Source of the DNA: Macrocystis pyrifera
Lineage: Eukaryota; Sar; Phaeophyceae; Laminariales; Laminariaceae
Length of the DNA stretch: 64,000 nucleotides
NCBI GenBank assembly: GCA_031763025.1
Contig: JASSKH010000030.1
Span: 5,447,495 to 5,511,494, forward strand
Reading direction: 5' to 3'
Position 1 is the stretch's first letter, and each line of letters begins with the position of its first letter. Of this stretch, positions 35,512 to 45,912 are shown piece after piece. Under the pieces are notes generated by a model. It ran no database searches and was not told the DNA's origin. It was given only the letters and a program-made list of their open reading frames with translations. The translations under genes and the position numbers were made by a program.

Positions 35512-35616
35512 TTACGGGGGACCATATTAAATAGGACTTACGGTGCACACAAAAACCTATATATCTACCTATTTTTACTAGCGATATTTGGTCCTATTTA
35601 CTATGGTCCCCCGTAA
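35512..35616. mobile_element. TA-flanked MITE, copy 8
   Basis: Consensus-like, with TA at 35510 and 35617. The central block reads CTTACGGTGCACACAAAAAC. Confidence 0.8.
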
Positions 35617-35791
35617 TACTATAAGTAGTGTGGATTACTCATGTTTCACCTATATACGAGGCACACGGCATCCAGCATGACGAGCTCCAACTTTCCAATT
35701 TCGCGCCAAAATGCCCGATTTTTCGTCGACTTCCTTCTCCCCCTAAAAAAAAAACGCGACGACCACGACGACACACGACACACAACAACAG

Positions 35792-35977
35792 GGGCGTCTC
35801 CAGCGCATGTCCGAAAAAAAGGCCGGGGCCATCAAGAAAGCCGCCGTCCGAGCCCTAGAGCCGCAGCTGTCGGAGCTGGTGAAGGCCAACAGGGCGGAGG
35901 CGAGGGCGCGCGCGGAAGACCTGGAGGCCGCGCTTCTCGGCCTGCAGGCAACGCTAGAAAGAGAAAGCGCCGACAAG
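35792..35977 (+). CDS. CEP131: CEP131-like exon 4 (residues 628-689)
   Basis: Sixty-two codons, phase 0 at both ends (CAACAG acceptor, AAG|GTGACG donor). RLQRMSEKKAGAIKKAAVRA followed by LEPQLSELVKANRAEARARA is the most diagnostic match: animal CEP131 has ISEKTKKIKEVTVRGLEPEI followed by QKLIARHKQE at this place. The remainder (EDLEAALLGLQATLERESAD) is coiled coil. Confidence 0.85.
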
Positions 35978-36009
35978 GTGACGCGGGATATATGATTTAC
36001 ATGTGCAGT

Positions 36010-36656
36010 ACGAAGTGGAGGGGGTATGGTATGATAGGGTATGGTATGGTATGGTATGGAATGGTATGGTATGGTATGGTATGGTGTGGTGTGGTGGTAT
36101 GGTATGGTATGGTATGGTATGGTATGGTATGGTATGGTATGGTATGGTATGGTATGTATGTATGTATGGTATGGTATGGTATGGTATGGTATGGTATGGT
36201 ATGGTATGGTGTGGAATGGTATGGAATGGTATGGTATGATATGGTATGGTATGGTATGGTATGGTATGGTATGGTATGGTATGGTATGGTATGGTATGGT
36301 ATGGTATGGTATGGTACGGTATGGTACAGTATGGCATGATATTGTATGGAATGGTACGGTATGGTATGGCATGGTATGGTATGGTATGATATGGTATGGT
36401 ATGGCATGGTATAGTATGGTATGGTATGATAGGGTATGGTATGGTATGGTATGGTATGGTATGGTATGGTATGGTATGGTATGGTATGGTATGGTATGGT
36501 ATGGTATGGTATGGTATGGTATGGAATGGTATGGAATGGTATGGTATGATATTGTATGGAATGGTACGGTATGGTATGGTATAGTATGGTATGGTATGAT
36601 ATGGTATGGTATGATATGGTATGGTATGATATGGTATGGTACGGTATGGTATGGTA
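36010..36656. repeat. GGTAT pentanucleotide satellite
   Basis: About 130 units of GGTAT (ATGGT) with scattered variants such as GGAAT, GATAT, GTGTG and one GTATGTATGTATG break. A 5-base period with no internal stop leaves three frames open on each strand (WYGMV on +, PYHTI on -). These are not genes. Confidence 0.95.
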
Positions 36657-37143
36657 CCACCCACCAGTACGTTTTTCTGAAACCTCTACATGCATTAGAG
36701 AGAACTCTATTAATACCTACCAGGTATAACGTACCACTCTGTCCCTAAATATAAGGATATTTTGTGTACTACTATTAGTATAGAAATGTTACCTATATTT
36801 AGGTACATAGTGGTATTTTTACCAAACACCCGACTAAACGACTTTTTTATACCAACACATTTTTTTAAAGCTACTCAAAGGTCCGATATTTTCACATACG
36901 CAATAAAATAGAAGACTCGCAAATAAATACATGCAATACAACATCGTAGCATCCTCTCAGTCGAGAAGCCCCCCATCAATCAGAAATATTTTGCAAGCTA
37001 AAAAGCCCGATAAATATATATATATATATATACTCAATCTAATGGGTTTGCAAATAATAGCATGGCGATACACATCGGAAGCCTCCCATCAGCCAAAAAT
37101 GTTCGGGCTATCAAGTGGTGGTGGTGGTGGTGGTGGTGGTATA

Positions 37144-37253
37144 TTATGGGGGACCATACATAGTAAATAGGACCTACGGTACACACAAAAACCTTTATAT
37201 TTCGCTCTTTTTACCAACAATACTTGGTCCTATTTACTATGGCCCCCCCGTAA
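37144..37253. mobile_element. TA-flanked MITE, copy 9
   Basis: It follows a (GGT)n run; TA lies at 37142 and 37254. A small duplication, CATACATAGTAAATAGG, alters the left arm. Confidence 0.75.
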
Positions 37254-37260
37254 TAGTAGT

Positions 37261-37520
37261 ACTCATCATGTCATGCGTTGTCGTGGTGGCCACACGCATG
37301 ATCGCAGACTCTGCTCGCATCCCCACAATGCCGGGACATTGGTTGAGCACGTCGGGTTCTTACCCGACCCGAAGCAGACGTTGGTTGATCGCTCTGCACC
37401 GAAGTTTTTTTGCGAAGCGAAACGTGAGATACTCGGCGAGGTCGCACGAAGAGTGAGCTGCTGCATCTCACTACAGCAGTAAAATATAATATGCGAATGA
37501 ACTCCTTGTGAGAGCCGGCC
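37261..37520 (-). mobile_element. Diverged SINE copy
   Basis: Blocks ACTCATCATGTCATGC, CATCCCCACAATGCCGGGAC, GAGCACGTCGGGTTCTTACC and GAGTGAGCTGCTGCATCTCA are in SINE order, with insertions of repeated TTGGTTGA. No poly-G run remains at the 3' side. Confidence 0.55.
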
Positions 37521-37651
37521 AGAAGGCTTTCTTACATACCTGGTACCTGGTATATGGGGGGATGAGAGCGTCAAATTATTATCATTATTATATTTATTTT
37601 CTGCAGGTGCGGCCAAATCCCGCGTTCGGGGAGGAGGGGGTGGGGGCGGCG

Positions 37652-37771
37652 GGGGGGGGCGTACTCATTTGTTTCTTGCCTTAGTCATTTGACCATTGAC
37701 CACGCCTCCCTTTCGAGACAGAGCATCGTTCCTACTCCCAATAGAGACACCTCCAACAATTGGGGCGTTCA
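37652..37771 (-). mobile_element. LINE 3' end with poly(C) tail
   Basis: The G run ending at 37659 leads into CGTACTCATTTGTTTCTTGC, then TTTCGAGACAGAGCATCG and CCAATAGAGACACCTCC. The truncated LINE side meets the poly-C tail of the adjoining SINE. Confidence 0.7.
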
Positions 37772-38030
37772 GGGGGGGGGGGGGGGGGGGGGGGGGTGTA
37801 CTCGATAGGAGAGATGTACTCGATCTCATGCATGGCCGTAGTCGTATGACCATAAGACCCTCGCATCCCTACAATGCCGGGACGGAGCACCTCGGGTTTT
37901 TCACCGACCAGGCAGACACTGCTTGCACCAAGCGCGAAGCGTCGTGAGGTGTCCGGCGAGTCGCATGAAGGGTGAGCTGCATCCTACTAAGAACCGCTTG
38001 CGAGGCGGACTTGCATATGGATGACAGCTT
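37772..38030 (-). mobile_element. SINE, full-length reference copy
   Basis: On the minus strand: a body of about 235 bp, then a 25-base poly-C tail (poly-G at 37772-37796). The + strand shows TGTACTCGAT...CTCATGCATGGCCGTAGTCG, CGCATCCCTACAATGCCGGG, GCTTGCACCAAGCGCGAAGC, GTCGCATGAAGGGTGAGCTG and AGAACCGCTTGCGAGGCGG. It has no open frame. Confidence 0.75.
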
Positions 38031-38075
38031 CAACGAGTTTGTTTAATTTCCGGTGTAGCCACTTCCAGAGACTCA

Positions 38076-38165
38076 GGGGGGGGGGGGGGGGGGGCGTACT
38101 CATTTGTTGCTTGCCTTGGTCGTTTGACCATTGGCCGCTCCCTTTCGAGACTGAGCGAGAGGGAG
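38076..38165 (-). mobile_element. LINE 3' end, short copy
   Basis: A poly-G run (38077-38093) then CGTACTCATTTGTTGCTTGC, CCATTGGCCGC and TTTCGAGACTGAGCG, ending in another G run. Confidence 0.6.
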
Positions 38166-38354
38166 GTCGGGGGGGGGGGGGGGGGGGGGTTGTGGAGGAA
38201 CTCGGCTGTGGTGGTTGTAGCGGTAGTCACAGGGGCTGGGGGGCCTGCGGCGTATCGCACGTGTTGATAAAATGACACATCCCCCCTCCTGAGACGGGAA
38301 TTTCGGAGGCGTTTTCTCCAAAAATATTCCGCCTGAACCCTTTTAGGACAGTTA

Positions 38355-38451
38355 TTACGGGGGACCATAGTAAATAGGACCAAGTATTGTTAGTAAAAAG
38401 ACGGAAATGTATATGTTTTTGAGTGTACCGCAGGTCCTATTTACTATGGTC
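38355..38451. mobile_element. TA-flanked MITE, copy 10, left part
   Basis: The left arm and centre of a MITE whose last bases lie at 43581-43592. It was split by the Ty3/Gypsy element, which duplicated the 4-bp target GGTC (38448-38451 and 43581-43584). Confidence 0.8.
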
Positions 38452-38683
38452 TGTAGCCAAAAGATACCAAGCCGTGGAGGTTTCAGTGTAATCGCATGTG
38501 TGAGTGGAGCAGTGGCCGGGGATCCTGTGTGATGTCCCCTAGCCACCTGGCTCGTGGTCCGATGAGGATCACTCCGTGATAATACAAGCTCTAAGAACAA
38601 GACTTACTGAGTGCGAGGCCAGCGAGACTGGTGGAGTCCCTCGCTGGAAGCCCTCTTGCTGATATCATCTGGCAGAGGCCATA
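38452..38683 (+). repeat. 5' LTR
   Basis: It starts TGTAGCCAAAAGATACC and ends GGCAGAGGCCATA, so the right terminus is TA rather than the usual CA. Identical by eye to the 3' LTR. Confidence 0.9.
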
Positions 38684-38890
38684 ATATCTAGATATTCGCG
38701 GAACTTCTGTTGGAGGAGTTTTCGGCTGCGGAGTATTGGGTCACAGCTGGGAAGGCAGTTGGCCCGTTGGACGGATCGAAACGGCTTGAAGCGCACAGCA
38801 GGGGAGGACGCTCCGGGAGCTGGAGGACGCACAGGTCAGGCGGCAGTTTCTCCGTTATTACAGTAGAGTCCAGGTGGACTGCTGTGGATT

Positions 38891-40450
38891 ATGGCGCACA
38901 CGGCAAGCACGCCGCTGGTGGTAGGGGAGTCTCTGACTCCACCGAAATACGGAGAGGTGTGGACCGAGCAGGCCTCTCGTGTTTTTTACGCAGCGTACCT
39001 CGATTATGAGGAACGGCTGCAGCTCGCCAACGCTCAGGGGGTGGTTCAGCACTCCAAAGTGAGCATGGGCCAGCTTATCCCCAATTACATTCATCGGTGT
39101 TTTGAGGGATTTTACAAGCATCAGACTACGATGACCGCCTCGGAGTTGTTGGACGCTGTTAGGCAGCACGCCGGTTACACAACCACCAGCAACAGATTTG
39201 ACACCTCGCGGGCGGCAGCGGACTTGCGTCGCGTTCTCTCAATGAGGCGCGATGAAAAGCAGGGCGGTGAAACATCCGTCAAAGACCGCGCGATGATGGT
39301 AAACTCCGCTATGGAAAAGTATTTTGCGGAGAATCACGCGGTGCATGCCATGTACCGCGCGCAGGACCGTTCGTGGTTGCCCGGACCGGCGGAATTTGTG
39401 AGCATGGCGTTGGTGGATGGCTTATGGCCGTCCGAGTTCAAAAAGTACGTAAAAGGTCAGCTAACGTACGCTGCAGGGTGGAAGAAGGACCCGGCATTGG
39501 TCATGGACCAAATTTTTTCTGCTGCAGAACAGTGGAAATTCATCGAGGCGTATGGTCGGAAAGATGCTGCAGGGGCAGCTGAACCGCGACGCCAACAGCA
39601 GCAGAAACCGAAACAGCAGCAGTCCGCGAAAAAGAAGTTTGTTCGCGTCTGTTTCGAGTGTGGTGATCCCAACCATTATGTTTCTGATTGCCCAAAAGCT
39701 CGCGGTGGCGGCACAGCTCCCAGCAGTGGTGGGCGCGGGTCGTCAGGGTATCACGGGGGCCGCAATGGCGGCCGGGGCAGATTCAACCATGGACGCGGGC
39801 GCGGTGGCCGTGGTGGCAATCAATTGACAGCGGGCGGTGGAACTTCTGCTGTTGCTTCTTCAACTTCTGGTGCGCCAGCGGCAGGAGCCGCTGGGTCGGG
39901 ATCTGGTTCGTCTGTTGCCGGCCGAGCTGTATACGTTGGAGGAGCTGGAACATCGGTGGGTGCTGCTGGAGCGAGAACTTCGCCATCCACCGAGCGGGCG
40001 GAGTCAGTGTCTGGTGCTGCTGCAGGGGCGGTAGCGCCGGAACCGTCTGTATATTCGACGTCTTGGTCGGGGTGGACCGCCGATTCTATTTCTTCGGCGC
40101 CGGCTGTAGGAGGGCAGCCATGGCGTCAGGTGACTCTTGGTACCGACCAGAGTTCAACGGCAGGTGAAGTGCCTGTCGATCGCAGCGCTGAGTGTTTACG
40201 CGCTGATCTCTCTTTGCCAGGGTCGGTTGGTTCGCTGATGGCGCGTGTGATCCTTGATTCGGGGTCGGCGCTCACGTCCATCGGTGTCGGCTTACTTCAG
40301 CAGCTGTCTTCGCATTTCGGCGGCGCCGATCTGCAAATTCCGTTCGAAAATGGCCCGCAGCAGGCGAAAACCGCTACGGGTGTTTCAGTGATGGTCACGC
40401 ACAAAACGGTGCCGATTGCCGTGAGTGTACGGACGCCGTGGGAGCGGTGA
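38891..40450 (+). CDS. Ty3/Gypsy gag-like region
   Basis: A fossil part of the element. It contains a zinc knuckle, CFECGDPNHYVSDC, at about 39655, then a Gly/Arg-rich and Gly/Ser/Ala-rich linker, and near 40255 a retroviral-type protease motif (LDSGSALTSIG). An N-terminal capsid-like helical region precedes the knuckle. Confidence 0.75.
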   Translation: MAHTASTPLVVGESLTPPKYGEVWTEQASRVFYAAYLDYEERLQLANAQGVVQHSKVSMGQLIPNYIHRCFEGFYKHQTTMTASELLDAVRQHAGYTTTSNRFDTSRAAADLRRVLSMRRDEKQGGETSVKDRAMMVNSAMEKYFAENHAVHAMYRAQDRSWLPGPAEFVSMALVDGLWPSEFKKYVKGQLTYAAGWKKDPALVMDQIFSAAEQWKFIEAYGRKDAAGAAEPRRQQQQKPKQQQSAKKKFVRVCFECGDPNHYVSDCPKARGGGTAPSSGGRGSSGYHGGRNGGRGRFNHGRGRGGRGGNQLTAGGGTSAVASSTSGAPAAGAAGSGSGSSVAGRAVYVGGAGTSVGAAGARTSPSTERAESVSGAAAGAVAPEPSVYSTSWSGWTADSISSAPAVGGQPWRQVTLGTDQSSTAGEVPVDRSAECLRADLSLPGSVGSLMARVILDSGSALTSIGVGLLQQLSSHFGGADLQIPFENGPQQAKTATGVSVMVTHKTVPIAVSVRTPWER

Positions 40451-40598
40451 AATTGGAGCCCATCACTTTCGCGGTCATGCCTGGTACAGATAACGTCGTT
40501 CTGTTTGGCATGGCTACCATGAAAGCTCTTGGCATCGACGTCTACCGTGAAGCTCTGGAGAAGCTTCGCCCTCGCGCAGTGCCGGTATCGACCGGTGT

Positions 40599-42510
40599 GT
40601 GGAGACTCCGAGTTACCTTGCGGCGCGCAGAGTGACGGTTTCCGTGCGTGCTTTTCAGACCGAGGCTACGGTGGATGCTCCGGAGGACAAGGCGGTGGAA
40701 CATTTGGTCGACCGGGGGCCAGACATGTTCATGGATCCGGAGGAGGAGCGGACGGCCCGAGAACGGGCGTTGGAGGACAGCGTGCAGCAGGCAGAGCAGA
40801 GTGGATTAAGCGTCGGCGGAGCAACCCGTTTGCGCGAAATTTTGGCTCGTCGCGTGGGTGCTTTTCGCCGTGCGCTGTGTGGTGATCCGCCAGCGCAAGT
40901 GGAGCCGATGCGAGTGCAGCTGAAGCAACAGGCGAAGCCTGTCAAGGCAACGCCACGTCGGTACGAACCGACGAAAAGGGACTGGCTCTCGAAGTGCATT
41001 GCTGCTTTGGTGTTTTTTGGCTTTGTCTACCACAACATCCAGGCGGTGTGGGCGAGTCCGGCGATGGCGGTGCCCAAGAAGGACTCTTTCCGTTTGGTGA
41101 GCGACTACTCGGCGGTGAACGCACAGGTGGAGAAGTCCCCGGGCGTCATGCCCAACCATGAAGACATGGGAGATCTGCTGGGGGCGCGTTTCTTCGGCAA
41201 GCTGGACCTACTTCAAGGGTACTGGCAGATGCCTTTGGCTCCGGAGGCGCAAGACGTCTTCACCATGGCGACAAGCGACGGTTTGTTCACGCCTACCCGT
41301 GTTCCCCAAGGTGTTTTGAATGCGACTTCTTATTTCCAAGGTGTCATGACTGAAGTGTTGCGTGGTTTGGATTGCAAAGTTTGGGTCGATGACGTTTTCT
41401 TTTTCGCAGACACCGAAGAAGCTCTTCTGCAGCTGCTTGATGACATTCTAGAACGCCTGGAGAATGTTGGACTGTTTGTCGCCGCCCACAAGTGTACCTT
41501 CTTCTCTCGTGAACTGGTCTGGTGTGGTAAGGTGTATTCCAATGGTGTCGTGTCCCATGACCCCGCTCGAGTGCAAGGTTTAAGTGAAATGCGTCGTCCC
41601 GAAAACGCTGGAGAACTAATGCAATTCTTGCAGGCTGTCAACTGGTTGCGTACATCGTTACCCACGTTTAGCGGAAACGGTAGCACCGTTACGTGATTTT
41701 TTGGAGGAGCTCCTTGTTGGGGCTACACGTCGACTAAGCGAGTGGCGCGCAATCGTGTCATCAAGGATACCGCGTGGACGGAGGATCGGGTGCGGGCGTG
41801 GAATGCCGCACGGGGTTTGGTGGCGCAAGCAGTGCCGCTTCATCATCCTCGTCCCGGGTGCGTTGTTTTGATGTTTCCTGACGCTTCTGATTTCCATTGG
41901 GGTAGTTTTCTCACCCAAGTGCCTGAACACGAATTTCGCAGTGGATTGGCGTTGGAAAGCATGTCTCACGAGCCTCTCGGATTTCTGAGTGGTTCGTTCA
42001 CAGGTTCGCAGTTGCGCTGGGCGACTGTCGACAAAGAAGGTTTTGCGATCGTTAATACGTTCCGGAGGCTCGAATACCTGCTTTGGGGTGGTGTTCATAT
42101 CTTTACTGATCATCGAAACTTGCAGTACATTTTCAATCCGGAGAAGTGTGTCACGACGGTCACAAAGACCATGGCACAACGCCTAGAGAATTGGAAGGGT
42201 GTTTTAGGACAATACCGCTATGCAATCGAACACATCCCTGGCGATCGAAACTGTTGGGGGGATCTGTTGTCTCGTTGGGTGAAAGTTCCTACGGTGCCTG
42301 TTCGTTCGGTTGCCGTGCACAGCCCATGTAATGCTGACGATTCGCTTCCCGCATTGGATGTGATTCGTGCCTCGCAACAAAGGTCTGTCGCTCGTATCGG
42401 CGTTGGTGTTCATGAATTTTCGACAACCTTCGGTCAAGCTACCTTGGCCGATGATGGTTTGTTTCGTGTGCGTGTTGGGGTGCGTGACGTCTTGTGGATT
42501 CCGCCCGGAT
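40599..42510 (+). pseudogene. Ty3/Gypsy reverse transcriptase and RNase H region
   Basis: A fossil part of the element. Recognisable reverse transcriptase pieces include WASPAMAVPKKDSFRLVSDY and the VWVDDVFFFA catalytic motif. RNase H pieces around 41.85-42.25 kb include VVLMFPDASDFHWGSFL and the FTDHRNLQYIF segment. Confidence 0.8.
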
Positions 42511-43270
42511 GATCTTGCTCTTCAAACTCGTTTGATGGTGTGCGCGCACATGCGCTCGGCTGGTCACCGTGGTGTGGCGCCGACTTTGTTTCGCCTGAAG
42601 GAATATTGTGTTTGGCCTCACATGGATTCTCAGGTTCGCGAATTCGTTCGCCAGTGTTTGCACTGTGTAGACACGCGTGCAGGTGCACTCATTCCTCGTC
42701 CCTACGGAGACACGGTGCATGGTACCGCTCCGGGAGAAGTGGTGCACTTTGATTTTTTGTATGTTGGCCACAGCGGGCCCGAAGGTAGCGATGGCCTGCC
42801 TGATGAGGATGGTTTCCGATATGTTTTGGTCATCATGGATGATTTGTCCAACTACGTGGCGTTGGAACCGGCCGAGGCTTGTACAGCCGAGGTCACAGCG
42901 AAGCATTTGCTAGCCTGGTGTAAGACTTTGGGGTGCCGCGTGTGTGGGTGAGTGATACCGCCACGCATTTCTACGATTTTATGCGGATGCGACGTTGAAC
43001 GTCACCGCTGATCTGAAGGATGTTTTCCAACATTCCTTTGCGCAGGGTGAATGCCGCATGAATGCTGTGGTGCATGTGGCCGAAGATGATGCCAACGAGG
43101 TGATTGTCTTGGTCGATTGGGATGGTTTCGAAGCAGAGGAGCGCACGTGGGAGTCTTTGCGGTCGATTTATTCTGCTGCGCCTGAATTCGTCGTGAAGGA
43201 ATTGCGCAAATTACGGATGACCCGTGCGCTCAAGATTAAAATTGCTTCAGAGTTCAGCATTGATTTGTGA
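42480..43270 (+). pseudogene. Ty3/Gypsy integrase and chromodomain region
   Basis: A fossil part of the element. The integrase zinc-binding style segment (H..GH.G...L......W......V..FV..C..C) is at about 42.55-42.67 kb, the catalytic core follows, and a chromodomain-like end (LVDWDGFEAEERTWESL) is near 43.1 kb. Chromodomains steer this clade to marked chromatin. Confidence 0.75.
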
Positions 43271-43348
43271 TTTGCCGCATGCGATTTCGTCTTGGTTTTT
43301 TGGTTTTGTCAAGCTCGTTCGTGTCGAGTGAACTCGCTTTGGGGGTGC

Positions 43349-43580
43349 TGTAGCCAAAAGATACCAAGCCGTGGAGGTTTCAGTGTAATCGCATGTGTGA
43401 GTGGAGCAGTGGCCGGGGATCCTGTGTGATGTCCCCTAGCCACCTGGCTCGTGGTCCGATGAGGATCACTCCGTGATAATACAAGCTCTAAGAACAAGAC
43501 TTACTGAGTGCGAGGCCAGCGAGACTGGTGGAGTCCCTCGCTGGAAGCCCTCTTGCTGATATCATCTGGCAGAGGCCATA
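43349..43580 (+). repeat. 3' LTR
   Basis: Identical by eye to the 5' LTR over 232 bp. It is followed by the target duplicate GGTC and the right tip of the interrupted MITE. Confidence 0.9.
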
Positions 43581-43592
43581 GGTCCCCCGTAA
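43581..43592. mobile_element. TA-flanked MITE, copy 10, right tip
   Basis: GGTCCCCCGTAA completes the right terminal inverted repeat of the MITE started at 38355. Confidence 0.75.
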
Positions 43593-43594
43593 CT

Positions 43595-43675
43595 GGAGTG
43601 CAGTCCCGTTTTGGGAACAAACAAACTACTTGAAAATTGAGTGGTTTGTCCCCAAAAGCGACTGCAGGCGTACAC
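43595..43675. mobile_element. TTAA-type MITE remnant
   Basis: GTGCAGTCCCGTTTTGGG...GAGTGGTTTGTCCCCAAAAG...CGACTGCAGG are the inner arms of the piggyBac-like family. The outer CCCTTTT ends are lost. Confidence 0.45.
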
Positions 43676-43807
43676 CACTAAACAACATGGTTGGCATTGG
43701 TTTTCCATGACCTCATGCAAGGTATTATATAGGTGTAGCTGTGTGCAAGATAGTATGTACTCAAAACGTTCTGGACGATTCGTCTTCCTACAACGTCGCG
43801 TTCTCTT

Positions 43808-43966
43808 CATGTTGTTGCTGTTGTTGCTGTTGCTGTTGTTGTTGTTGTTGGTGATGGTGGTGGTGGTGGCGGTGGTGGTGGTGATGTTGTTGTTGTTGCT
43901 GTTGCTGTTGCTGTTGCTGTTGTTGTAGTTGTTTCTGTTGTTGTTGGTTTTGTCGTTGATGCTGTA

Positions 43967-43997
<31 letters not shown>

Positions 43998-44018
43998 TTG
44001 TTGCTGTTGCTGCTGTTG
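43808..44018. repeat. (TTG/CTG/GGT)n trinucleotide tract
   Basis: Triplet repeats run to within 10 bp of the exon 5 acceptor and serve as its pyrimidine/G-rich upstream context. They keep Leu/Val frames open on + and Gln/Thr frames on -. Confidence 0.8.
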
Positions 44019-44027
44019 CCGCCCCAG

Positions 44028-44147
44028 GTGAAGTCGGAGGCCGCTGACTACCAGGCGTGTCTGGAGTCCGAGGTGGAGGAGGAAAGGCGTCACGCCGAAC
44101 ACCAGCTGCGCTTACTCTCGAGGAGCAACGAGGCGGAGAGCCAAGAG
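44028..44147 (+). CDS. CEP131: CEP131-like exon 5 (residues 690-729)
   Basis: Forty codons, phase 0, CCCAG acceptor and GAG|GTGAAA donor. VKSEAADYQACLESEVEEER, then RHAEHQLRLLSRSNEAESQE; coiled coil. It aligns with the animal RQRFQQHLEQEQWALQQQRQ region. Confidence 0.75.
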
Positions 44148-44843
44148 GTGAAACACTCTTGTCTGCCACGTGATGGCAGTCCGCAAGCCAAGCAAGCCCG
44201 CCAGCGTGTCCTCGATTTTGTGTACTCTTCGTAGAAGCCATTTTCTACATATTTTTTTTTTAGGGAGATTATTTCGGAGTGATCAACGTTGGAAGCTCAT
44301 CATCACGTTTTTGCACCTTGTCGAATGGCAAAACGCAAAAATATAAAAAGCTACACGGGCACCTGGTACGCATTTTTGATAAATTATTTCTTGTGTGCCT
44401 CCGTCGGTTCTCATAAAATTTGCCCCCAACTTAACTCAGCCGCGTGTTCATCAACATCCATCCGCCGACCCGAAGAAAAAAGCTGTTTTTTTTTTTTTCT
44501 AGGGGGGTTCCTCTCCAATTTTTTTCGAGGTGCGAGACACTTTCTATGTTGTGGGCCGTACAAGGTGCGAGCGTCGGTCGCGGGGGTGCTCCCACCATTA
44601 TTATCCCGCACCATCCGAAAAAAAAAATTTGGTCCGAAAATAAAAACCATCTGCATTTATTCAGGAACGGCATGATACCAAGTAATGCAACGATCCTCCT
44701 ATATCCCCAAGGCGCTTATTTAGGTCAGGCACTGCCCCACTCCTTCAGTCAAGGCGCACTTCGTCAATATTGAAACCACAAAAAACAAAACAAGTTTCAG
44801 TTTTTTTTAATCGTCCGTCGATTATTAGTCACGTCGAATTGTT

Positions 44844-44874
<31 letters not shown>

Positions 44875-45360
44875 GGTAGGCGGCGTTTGAGAATTTTTTT
44901 TTTGGGTGTGTCTCCGTCGGGTTCTCACGTCTTAAGCGTCACAGAATACCTGGTATGAAAATATTAGGTATTTCGTCGATTTGCTCGTTCTGTGTCAACT
45001 CGTCCCAAGCACCGTGGCTATGTATAGGACTCCGCCTTTCTTACCGTCGCACTCACAGCCGACTGCAGTCGACAAAAAAAAAAAAAAACGGTTTATTCAA
45101 CGAATTTTTCATTTCGATCGAAAACAGTTGAGCCCTGCCTCCTTTCCTCCCCTCCCTTCCTCCGTCCCTCCCTCCCTCCCCCTCACCCCCTTCCGCCCCC
45201 CCCCCCCCCCCCCCTCCCTCTACGCCGCAACAAGCCGAGCGCGCCTGATCTACCACCAACTACGGTCATTGCCGCGTTAGCTTACGCACCCTTCCTTTCT
45301 CAGTCTCTCGCTTTTTTTTCCGCTTCTACGCCTGGAACCAGCCTTTGTATGTTGTTGTTG

Positions 45361-45392
<32 letters not shown>

Positions 45393-45912
45393 GGTGGTGG
45401 TGGAGTTGTTGCGAAAAAAATATGAGTACAACCCCCGTCACGCGACTCGCCAAACGCCTCACGGCGCTCCGCAAAGCTTGGTGCAAGCAAAAACAAGCGA
45501 TGCCTGCATGGCCGGTGAGAACCATGACGTGCTCTCTCCGTCCCGGCATTGGAGGGGTCCGAGGGTCTACGCTTACACGACTACGGCCTGCGCTTGACAC
45601 GAGCACCCCCCCGCCCCCCCCCCCCCCAAACCCACTCTAAAGGCCCGTTCCCCTCTCCCCTCGTGATACAACATTAAACTACCTCCGTTACAACAAATTT
45701 ATCCCGTCAAAACAAATCTCCCCGCAGAAAACTAATCGTGCCGCAGTAGTTAATCCCCCGCAACATTGCTTACGCACGATTGTTCCGCAACATGGACTCT
45801 GTATTCTGTATCACTGCTGAAAACGAATTGAAATGTTCCGTTGTTTGCGCACAAAAAAAAAAAAAAAACAACAACAACAACAACAACGAAAACAAAAAAA
45901 AAATCGAAACAG
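44148..45912 (+). other. CEP131 intron 5
   Basis: GTGAAA to AAACAG. It contains (CT)n, poly-A and poly-T runs, a C run near 45200, a (TTG)n(GTG)n tract at 45348-45408 and a SINE copy. Confidence 0.55.
45428..45627 (+). mobile_element. SINE, + strand copy
   Basis: CGCGACTCGCCAAACGCC, CTTGGTGCAAGC, CTCCGTCCCGGCATTGG and CGACTACGGCC run in SINE sense, ending in a C run at 45605-45627. The terminal ATGAGTAC block has decayed to ACGAGCAC. Confidence 0.6.

Larger units (their letters stand above)
34358..35791 (+). other. CEP131 intron 3
   Basis: GTAACC to CAACAG. It contains a 30-bp tandem array (34880-35205) and MITE copy 8. A 76-codon chance frame at 34562-34792 has no support. Confidence 0.6.
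38452..43580 (+). mobile_element. Ty3/Gypsy LTR retrotransposon with chromodomain
   Basis: A full-length fossil of 5.1 kb with two 232-bp LTRs that are identical by eye, so the insertion is very recent. The parts are in the order of the family: gag-like region with a CCHC knuckle, aspartic protease, reverse transcriptase, RNase H, integrase and a C-terminal chromodomain. The coding region looks broken in about four or five places. It is flanked by GGTC and lies in CEP131 intron 4 in the same direction as the gene. Confidence 0.9.
35978..44027 (+). other. CEP131 intron 4, 8 kb
   Basis: GTGACG to CCCAG. It carries a GGTAT satellite, MITE copies 9 and 10, three SINE/LINE pieces, a complete-length Ty3/Gypsy element in the sense direction, a TTAA-type MITE remnant and a (TTG/CTG)n tract up to the acceptor. 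Confidence 0.65.

Noticed and set aside
35743-36748. Long frames (230-305 codons) on both strands
   Set aside because: They are the translation of the GGTAT satellite; a stop-free 5-base repeat is open in every frame.
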